Below, in pieces: positions 24,741 through 30,698 of a stretch of 30,698 nt of DNA. The stretch covers positions 1 to 30,698 of the forward strand of contig CAYUIQ010000086.1 in NCBI GenBank assembly GCA_964444795.1. Direction: 5' to 3'. Origin of the DNA: JABMRP01 sp964444795 (GTDB lineage: Bacteria > Planctomycetota > Planctomycetia > Pirellulales > Thermoguttaceae). The notes beneath the pieces are model-generated. The model searched no databases and was not told the origin of the DNA. It saw only the letters and a list, made by a program, of their open reading frames with translations. The stretch's first letter is position 1, and each line of letters starts with the position of its first letter. A program made the position numbers and the translations under genes.

Positions 24741-25853
24741 ATGAACCGGATGTTGATCCCGCGCATTTGCCTCGGCTTGCTGATGCTCCCGTGCGGCAAG
24801 TCGTGCGCCGACCGGATCGAGCCTCGGTTCTTCACCATGCAGCGGCAACACCGCCAGGTGGCGAAACAGGAAGCCGCGCGACGCTTTGCCGACCCTGACA
24901 AGAGTATCGAGCACGCGCTGTTCCTCCTGTCCGACGCCGGGGGGCGGCCGCTGTTGTTCTACGCCGATATTACGACCGCGGTTTGCTTGGACGACGTTTG
25001 CGAACCGGTACGCATCGGGCTCTACTGGAATCTGGTCGGAGACTACGTCGGCTATGGCGTACCCGCGGACTGCCCGCTCTTGAAGTACGACCATGTGCCG
25101 TTCGCCCCCGGCGACTACCTGAAACTGCATCAGGTGTTGTCCGACCGGCAATCGATCCTCGGCCGCGGACCACTGGCCGGGATGCTTGATCCCAATGTCC
25201 CGGCCGAGAAACGGAAAATCACTTTCGGTGGGCAAACGGTGGACGCCGTTACCCGACCGACCCGGAAGGAAATCAGCCGATCCATCGTGCCGGGCGCCTT
25301 GTACTCGTGCCATGCGATCTGGCACTTGGCCCATGGAGACGCCAAGCAACAGATGGCCGACTACCTTCAATCGGTCCATGGCCCCGCGTTGGCGCGCCGA
25401 CTTTTGTACTCGGAAGACGCAAGTTATCAGATCCATGCCGTGCAACGGATGAATGACGGGGAGATCAACGGGGAATTGCCTCGTCTCTTGGAGATCGTTC
25501 AGCAATCCGGACCGGCCGCCCGCGCCTGCGTCTTTGGGAAGTTGCCCGAGCCCATTTGGCGACGGGAGTCCACGACCCGCTCGGCCTATTCCATGTTCGC
25601 AACGCTACGCGGCGACATGAAGGCCCTGCTGATCGAGAAGCTGGATCACGCGCACGCCAGCGCGGCCGACATTCTCTCGGAGCAGGTGGAATCGATGACC
25701 AAGAAGCAGTTGAAAGGCTACCTGGCCTTCCTGGCGGACGATCCGAACCGGCTGACCGACCCCATCAAGGCCAGCCTGCGGCAAATCGCCACCGCCGAGC
25801 GGTACGCCTACTTCTACCTTGTGGACGCCTTCCTGCGCGACTCAGTATTATGA
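24741..25853 (+). CDS. Secreted C-x4-C family protein 2 (FMN-binding-like motif, unknown function)
   Basis: 370 residues with a short signal peptide (about 1-23) whose end, LMLPCGKSCA, might be a lipoprotein-like or ordinary cleavage site. It shares with the protein encoded at 20266-21462 the following in order: Cys82-x4-Cys87 (VCLDDVC), Trp96, Gly100-x-Tyr102, the KYDHVPFAPGDYLKLHQVL block, VDAVTRPT (167-174), ALYSCHAIWHLAHG and a helical C-terminus. Overall identity is low, so the shared landmarks probably mark functional positions. It follows the FAD enzyme by 51 bases and precedes a sulfatase by 42, which suggests one transcript. Thr174 would be the residue matching the flavin-carrying Thr of ApbE substrates if the motif comparison is right. 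Function is otherwise unknown. Confidence 0.8.
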   Translation: MNRMLIPRICLGLLMLPCGKSCADRIEPRFFTMQRQHRQVAKQEAARRFADPDKSIEHALFLLSDAGGRPLLFYADITTAVCLDDVCEPVRIGLYWNLVGDYVGYGVPADCPLLKYDHVPFAPGDYLKLHQVLSDRQSILGRGPLAGMLDPNVPAEKRKITFGGQTVDAVTRPTRKEISRSIVPGALYSCHAIWHLAHGDAKQQMADYLQSVHGPALARRLLYSEDASYQIHAVQRMNDGEINGELPRLLEIVQQSGPAARACVFGKLPEPIWRRESTTRSAYSMFATLRGDMKALLIEKLDHAHASAADILSEQVESMTKKQLKGYLAFLADDPNRLTDPIKASLRQIATAERYAYFYLVDAFLRDSVL

Positions 25854-25895
25854 GAAAGCAATCCAACACAACTCCAGCCAGCCTTAACCGAAAGA

Positions 25896-27656
25896 ATGAC
25901 CATCATGTGCGTGCGACCGTCATCGTCAATCCGTTGGGCCTGCTTGCTCGTGTTGCCCCTGGCGGGATGGGCCGCGCCGGCGGCAGCCAACGAAGAGCCC
26001 GCGAACAGGTCCAGGCCAAATATCATCCTGATTATGACGGACGATCAGGGTTACGGGGACCTGGGGTGTCATGGGCACCCCTGGCTCAAGACGCCACACC
26101 TGGACAAACTGCATGCTGACTGTGTCAGGCTCACGGACTATCACGTCTCCCCCCTCTGCTCACCCACCCGGGCGTCCCTGTTGACCGGGCGACATTGCCG
26201 GCACGTTGGTCTCAGTGGCACGAACAACGGGAGTAACCTGATATCACGGGCGGCGCCCACCGCTGCGAACGTGTTTGCCGCCAACGGGTATCGTACAGGC
26301 ATCTTCGGCAAATGGCATTTGGGCGATCTCTATCCTTACCGCCCCATCGACCGAGGGTTTCATGAGGCCGTGGTTCATGGCGACGGCGCGGTAACAACGG
26401 TCGCCGATGCGTGGGGTAACGATTACTTCGACGACCGGTATTGGCATAATGGCGAGAAGACCCGGTACAAGGGATTCTGCACCGATGTCTGGTTTGACGG
26501 CGCGACCAACTTCATTAAGCAGTGCCAGGCATCGGGCAAACCGTTCTTCTGCTATATCCCGACCAACATCTGCCACGGTCCGTTCTATGCGCCCAAGAAG
26601 TACGTCGCCATGTGTGAAGGCAGGCCGCATCCTGCCTTGTTCGCGGCATTGATGCATTTTGACGAGCGCGTGGGCCAACTGCGCGCCATGCTGAGCAGCA
26701 GTGGAATTGCGGAAGACACCATCTTCATCTACTGCACGGACAACGGCGCCGCCTATTCGTCGCGTATCTACAATGCCGGAATGCGAGGCTCCAAGGGAAG
26801 CCCGTATGACGGCGGTCACCGCGTTCCCTGCTTTATTCACTGGCCTGCCGGCAAGCTGACCGGCGGCCGCGATGTCCATCAACTCAGTGCGCATCTGGAC
26901 ATCCTGCCCACCTTGGTGGATCTCTGTCAGTTACGGACCCCTGAGAACTATCAAACGGACGGCCTCAGTCTCAAGCCGGTACTCGAAGGCGCCGTCAACG
27001 ATTTTGGCGACCGCGTTCTGGTGGAATCGTTCCGGGGCTGTGTCATGACCAAGCGTTGGAGGCTTGTCGGTAGCGAACTCCACGACATGACGGCGGACCC
27101 CGCGCAGAAGAAAAACGTGGCCGAGGCGCACCCCGAAATCGTATCCCGTCTTAGCGCGGCATTGCGAGACGTGGAGGAGAAGAACGATATCAGGCAGCAG
27201 AGGTTCATTATTGGATCGGACAAGCAGAACCCCACGGAGTTCACCCCGGAACAGTGGTCCGAAAGAAAGGTGGGATTCTGGCAGCGCGGGATTCACGCGG
27301 GAGCCCCGGGAACGGCGCCGATTCTCGCGGAGGTCGAGGCGCCGGGTACGTACCGCTTCTGCCTCAGACGCTGGCCCGAAGAAATGGACCAGCCCATTCG
27401 CGCCTCCGCCCGAGTGACCGTTCCCGAGGGACTCTCCGGGGAGACGACGACAAAGCCGGGGCGAGCACTGCCGATCGTCAAAGCCCGGTTGAAGGTCGGT
27501 GACTTCGACGAAACCCTCGACGTGACGGATGACATGCTTGAGGCCACGTTCACGGTACGACTGAAGAAAGGCGATTGCGACATCCACGCACAATTCATCG
27601 CGGACGACGGCAAAGAGTACGGGGTCTATTTTCTATCTGTAGACCGCGAAGAATAA
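25896..27656 (+). CDS. Arylsulfatase (family S1) with C-terminal beta-sandwich
   Basis: 586 residues, signal peptide about 1-32 (Met4 at 25905 is an alternative start). Metal acids Asp49-Asp50 lie in LIMTDDQGYGDLGCHG, the activation motif is Cys88-Ser-Pro-Thr-Arg92 in PLCSPTRASLLTGRH, and FGKWHLGD and CTDNGAA are also present. After the catalytic core (to about 440), some 145 residues form a further domain seen in a group of planctomycete and Bacteroidota sulfatases. It begins around FTPEQWSERKVGFWQRG and includes EAPGTYRFCLRRWPEE. It should be exported and cleave sulfate esters; the position on the sugar is not readable. It is only 11 bases from the next sulfatase gene, so the two are almost certainly co-transcribed. 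Confidence 0.93.
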   Translation: MTIMCVRPSSSIRWACLLVLPLAGWAAPAAANEEPANRSRPNIILIMTDDQGYGDLGCHGHPWLKTPHLDKLHADCVRLTDYHVSPLCSPTRASLLTGRHCRHVGLSGTNNGSNLISRAAPTAANVFAANGYRTGIFGKWHLGDLYPYRPIDRGFHEAVVHGDGAVTTVADAWGNDYFDDRYWHNGEKTRYKGFCTDVWFDGATNFIKQCQASGKPFFCYIPTNICHGPFYAPKKYVAMCEGRPHPALFAALMHFDERVGQLRAMLSSSGIAEDTIFIYCTDNGAAYSSRIYNAGMRGSKGSPYDGGHRVPCFIHWPAGKLTGGRDVHQLSAHLDILPTLVDLCQLRTPENYQTDGLSLKPVLEGAVNDFGDRVLVESFRGCVMTKRWRLVGSELHDMTADPAQKKNVAEAHPEIVSRLSAALRDVEEKNDIRQQRFIIGSDKQNPTEFTPEQWSERKVGFWQRGIHAGAPGTAPILAEVEAPGTYRFCLRRWPEEMDQPIRASARVTVPEGLSGETTTKPGRALPIVKARLKVGDFDETLDVTDDMLEATFTVRLKKGDCDIHAQFIADDGKEYGVYFLSVDREE

Positions 27657-27667
27657 GGAAGGCAGCT

Positions 27668-29275
27668 ATGAAGACGAGAACCGATCGTCGGAATTACGTC
27701 CTGACTACGGGCCTTGCTTTGGCAGCGATCATAGGACAACCCACGGCATTCACTTCCGCAAAGGCGGAGCAACCCAATATCATCATCATCATGACCGATG
27801 ATATGGGGTTCTCGGATATTGGCTGCTATGGCAGTGAGATTGAGACTCCCAACCTTGACATGCTTGCGAAGCAGGGCCTTCGATTTACCCAGTTCTATAA
27901 CGAAGGGGTCTGTGTACCCACTCGAGTCAGCCTCCTGACCGGTCTGCATCCGAAACAGACGGGCAATAACTCAAACAATCGAGACAAAGGAATCTCCAAG
28001 CATAGCGTAACACTTGCTGAGGCGATTGGCCCGGCGGGATACAGGACCTACCATACGGGCAAGTGGATGGTCGGCCACCGTGAGAAGTCCATGTGGCCCG
28101 TTGGCCGTGGGTTTGATCACACCTTTGGCTGCCCGGAAGGAGGCGGGGTCTACTTCGCCCCGTCCGCTTTCTACAATAACATGGACAGGAAACCGTCGAT
28201 GCGGCGGTCGATTGCCAGAGACACCGAGGTCATCTACGACATAGAAAGGGATCCGCCTAAAGGCTGGTATGCCACCGACGCGTGGACGGACGAGGGAATT
28301 GAATTTGTACGAGAAGCGGTTGGCATGAAGCAACCGTTCTTGTGGTATCTGGCCTACAATGCTCCGCACTGGCCGCTCAAGGCAAAGCCGGAAGATATCG
28401 CCAAGTACCGTGGCAAATACAAGGTCGGCTGGGATACGGTACGGCGCCGACGTTACGAGCGCTTGATCGCATCCGGCATTATTGGCGAGAACAGCAAGCT
28501 GTCGCCTCGCGGAATGAAGATTCCTGCATGGGACAGTCTATCGGAAGCGGAAAAGGACAAGCAGGATCTGCGGATGGCGACTTATGCCGCCATGGTCGAC
28601 TCGGTTGATCAGAATGTCGGCAAGATCGTCGAGAGCGTGAAGGAATTGGGAGTTTACGAGAACACGGTGATTCTCTTTCTCGCGGATAATGGTGGTGCCG
28701 CCAGCGGTGGAGTGACGGGCTGCAACACCGGGAAGGGAATCTGCGGCACCGCTGAGTCCCATGCCCATTATGGCCAGTGCTGGGCCAATGCGTCTGACAC
28801 GCCGTTTAGGAAATACAAGAGTTGGCTTCACGAAGGCGGCGTGGCCACGCCGTTGATCGCGCACTGGCCCAAGGGGATTCCGCCCAGACTTCACGGAACG
28901 CTTGTCACTGAACCCACACACACCATCGATCTGATGGCCACCTGTGTCGATTTGTCCGGCGCGAAGTATCCGGAAACCTACCAGGGCACTCAGATCATCC
29001 CCATGGCGGGAAAGAGCTTGCGGCCTTTGTTCGAGGGCAAAACGTTCAGCCGTGAGGACCCGATCTATTTCAATCTGGGTGGCTCCCGCGCCATGCGGAA
29101 AGGCCGGTGGAAACTTCTATCCGTGCGAGGCGGGCAATGGGAACTCTACGATATGCAGACGGATCGAACCGAACTAAACAACCTGGCGGCGGAACTTCCC
29201 GAGAAAGTAAGGGAGCTGTCGACTCTGTATGACGCATGGGCCGACCAGTGTTCCGCCACAACGAAAAACAGGTAA
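27668..29275 (+). CDS. Arylsulfatase (family S1, AtsA-like)
   Basis: 535 residues from the ATG at 27668, chosen because AAGGAAGG lies just upstream and a signal peptide (about 1-33, ending TSAKA) follows. The longer frame to 27575 runs through the previous gene. Metal acids Asp44-Asp45 are in IIMTDDMGFSDIGCYGSEI, the activation motif is Cys82-Val-Pro-Thr-Arg86, and TGKWMVGH and FLADNGGAA follow. An insert rich in Gly and Cys (GCNTGKGICGTAESHAHYGQ) and a WELYDMQTDRTELNNLA end are typical of the large AtsA-like S1 subfamily. In TGKWMVGH the usual GKWHLG His is replaced by Met, with the next His two residues later, a subfamily feature or a shift. It acts outside the cytoplasm on sulfate esters. 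Confidence 0.92.
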   Translation: MKTRTDRRNYVLTTGLALAAIIGQPTAFTSAKAEQPNIIIIMTDDMGFSDIGCYGSEIETPNLDMLAKQGLRFTQFYNEGVCVPTRVSLLTGLHPKQTGNNSNNRDKGISKHSVTLAEAIGPAGYRTYHTGKWMVGHREKSMWPVGRGFDHTFGCPEGGGVYFAPSAFYNNMDRKPSMRRSIARDTEVIYDIERDPPKGWYATDAWTDEGIEFVREAVGMKQPFLWYLAYNAPHWPLKAKPEDIAKYRGKYKVGWDTVRRRRYERLIASGIIGENSKLSPRGMKIPAWDSLSEAEKDKQDLRMATYAAMVDSVDQNVGKIVESVKELGVYENTVILFLADNGGAASGGVTGCNTGKGICGTAESHAHYGQCWANASDTPFRKYKSWLHEGGVATPLIAHWPKGIPPRLHGTLVTEPTHTIDLMATCVDLSGAKYPETYQGTQIIPMAGKSLRPLFEGKTFSREDPIYFNLGGSRAMRKGRWKLLSVRGGQWELYDMQTDRTELNNLAAELPEKVRELSTLYDAWADQCSATTKNR

Positions 29276-29352
29276 TTCAACCAATGAATACAGACTACTG
29301 TCGCATTCGCGCCAAAGCCTGATTCTTGAAGTCATATCTTTAGGAAAACACG

Positions 29353-30447
29353 ATGAACTTACCGAGAAGAACGAAGCCTAACCGCATCCTGCTAATTGTC
29401 GGATGGACTTTGACATGCACCACGCATCTTGCGGCGGGAGAATCACCTTACGCCGATGGCTTCCCTCCGCCGGCCCCCAACCTTCAGGCCCGCACTAAGA
29501 TCAAGCTCACGCGAACTTCCCAAGGGCTCCTCTTCCGTTCCGAGGAAAGCTACCAGGAGTCCGCAGCGAACGTGCGGGACTACCTCGACACCACATACCT
29601 GGTGAAGATGCGCAAGCACTACCCCGACCAGGATTCCACCGTCATCAAGCTCGCGCCCCGCCCGGCCGACGACGGCCTTGTCATCCACGAGAACCTCGTC
29701 TACGCACGCTGGGGCGAGCGGGCCATGGTACTCGACCTCTACCTCCCCAAAGAACACGAGGAACCGCTCCCCTTGGTTGTGTTCATTCACGGTGGAGGTT
29801 GGGAACATGGATCGCACCGCGACTACCGACCTGCCGCAATGGCGTTTGCCGGGCGTGGTTTCGCCACAGCCACGGTGGAATACCGGCTCGCTGGGGAAGC
29901 GATGTTCCCCGCCGCGATTTACGACGTGAAAGCGGCCATCCGCTGGCTCCGTGCGCACGCCAAGAAATATCATCTTGACCCGAAGCGATTTGGCATTACG
30001 GGAGGTTCCGCCGGTGGCAATATCGCCGTCTTGACCGCCGTGACTTTCGGCGACTCGCGTTTCGAGGGGCCTGCCAATCACCTTGACCAGTCGAGCGAAA
30101 TACAGTGTGTTGTCTCAATGTATGGAGCCATGAGTTGGACGGCGTCGCATTGGACACGCTCCAAACCCGGTTCGCATCTCATGAAAGAAACACTGCCTGA
30201 CTTCCACATCGCCAATGGCGCCCACCTTCCTCCGATCCTCTTTCTCAACGAGTGGGACCGCCGCGAGGATCGTCGTTGGGGAGCCAAGACCATGGACATC
30301 ATTAAGACGATCGGCAAAGAGGACCTCGCCGAACTCAAGTTGCTCAACGCCCCGCACGGTTTTATCCTGTTTTCCCCTCACCAGGCACTCGCCCTTGATC
30401 ACCTCGAAAGGTTTTTCGGCAAGCATCTCGGACAGACACGGGAATAA
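29353..30447 (+). CDS. Secreted alpha/beta-hydrolase esterase (HGGG / GxSxGG type)
   Basis: 364 residues with a signal peptide (about 1-29). His146-Gly-Gly-Gly-Trp150 forms the oxyanion hole and GGSAGG holds the nucleophile Ser219, as in the BD-FAE and hormone-sensitive-lipase-like carboxylesterases. His335 in APHGF is the likely base. The acid should be Asp302 or Asp306 in FLNEWDRRED, where relatives usually have GxxDxxV, so this loop is atypical. Residues about 30-110 precede the fold and look like a linker. It is likely to remove acetyl or other acyl groups from the polysaccharide handled by the sulfatases 77 bases upstream. The substrate is inferred from the neighbourhood only. Confidence 0.85.
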   Translation: MNLPRRTKPNRILLIVGWTLTCTTHLAAGESPYADGFPPPAPNLQARTKIKLTRTSQGLLFRSEESYQESAANVRDYLDTTYLVKMRKHYPDQDSTVIKLAPRPADDGLVIHENLVYARWGERAMVLDLYLPKEHEEPLPLVVFIHGGGWEHGSHRDYRPAAMAFAGRGFATATVEYRLAGEAMFPAAIYDVKAAIRWLRAHAKKYHLDPKRFGITGGSAGGNIAVLTAVTFGDSRFEGPANHLDQSSEIQCVVSMYGAMSWTASHWTRSKPGSHLMKETLPDFHIANGAHLPPILFLNEWDRREDRRWGAKTMDIIKTIGKEDLAELKLLNAPHGFILFSPHQALALDHLERFFGKHLGQTRE

Positions 30448-30556
30448 CGTCCACCAACTCGATGTCCAGGCCGTTCGCGCCGACATGAGCAAGGCCGGCG
30501 TTGTAACCGAGTGGGACGGGACAGGCTATGGCCCGAACAGCAGAAGGAGTTGGAAA

Positions 30557-30698
30557 ATGAACTCCATCTACTGGAAACACAACCCCGAAGACTACAAGAA
30601 GATCCCGATCCGTCTCGATCCAAGCTGGGAGAACTATGATCCCACAGCGGGCGGTTCGGGCCGGATTCGCGTCCAAGCATTCTCCTCCGTCGAAGATT
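30557..30698 (+). CDS. Start of an unrecognised gene, cut by the window end
   Basis: An ATG at 30557 has AGAAGGAG seven bases ahead, the strongest ribosome-binding site in this part of the window, and the frame stays open to the window end (47 codons seen). It begins MNSIYWKHNPEDYKKIPIRL and shows no signal peptide. The same frame is open and protein-like upstream to about 30440 (HQLDVQAVRADMSKAG), with another ATG at 30485, so the true start may be earlier. No family is recognised. Confidence 0.5.
   Translation, partial: MNSIYWKHNPEDYKKIPIRLDPSWENYDPTAGGSGRIRVQAFSSVED

Noticed and set aside
23916..25505. 529-codon open frame on the minus strand
   Set aside because: It lies opposite two well-supported plus-strand genes (FAD enzyme and C-x4-C protein 2), has no recognisable motif, and is explained by the codon bias of GC-rich genes.

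Overview
The window most resembles a member of the Planctomycetota or a close PVC relative. The evidence is a GC-rich composition, an abundance of secreted sulfatases, secreted glycan enzymes with discoidin-like (F5/8 type C) or beta-helix modules, large secreted flavoproteins, and a Pro/Thr-rich surface-type protein. This is an inference from gene content: no rRNA, tRNA or housekeeping marker was seen.

Layout. (1) Positions 3-1520, plus strand: the 3' part of a gene opening with fourteen copies of a GETTPPA heptad. (2) Positions 1522-18393, minus strand, in order of transcription: a secreted propeller-like protein; a broken discoidin-like fragment; a very unusual two-sulfatase fusion; a beta-helix protein; a heparan-N-sulfatase-like protein with an altered active-site motif and an apparent internal deletion; a DUF5060/DUF4038 glycosidase; a broken tail; an arylsulfatase; an alpha/beta-hydrolase esterase; a spacer full of palindromes including an inverted REP-like pair; and an FAD flavoprotein. 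The fusion, beta-helix and second sulfatase genes are joined by ATGA stop/start overlaps. (3) Positions 18.4-20.3 kb: a gene graveyard with a PQQ-propeller remnant, a chimera of a nuclease-like N-terminus and an IS3 transposase C-terminus, and a strongly structured stretch without a gene. (4) Positions 20266-30698, plus strand: a small secreted protein with a C-x4-C motif; a broken piece of a formylglycine-generating-enzyme-like gene; a 940-residue FAD oxidoreductase; a second member of the C-x4-C family; two arylsulfatases; an HGGGW esterase; and the start of an unrecognised gene.

How it fits together. The two gene sets look like a locus for breaking down a sulfated and probably acylated polysaccharide outside the cytoplasm. 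There are six sulfatase catalytic modules in five proteins, two esterases, one glycosidase and one beta-helix protein that may be a lyase. The two flavoproteins and the C-x4-C pair add a redox side whose role is unknown. The C-x4-C pair also shares a D-A-V-T-x-P-T motif resembling a degenerate FMN-attachment motif. The most unusual items are the sulfatase-discoidin-sulfatase fusion, the C-x4-C family flanking the FAD enzyme, and the C-S-V-S-R sulfatase.
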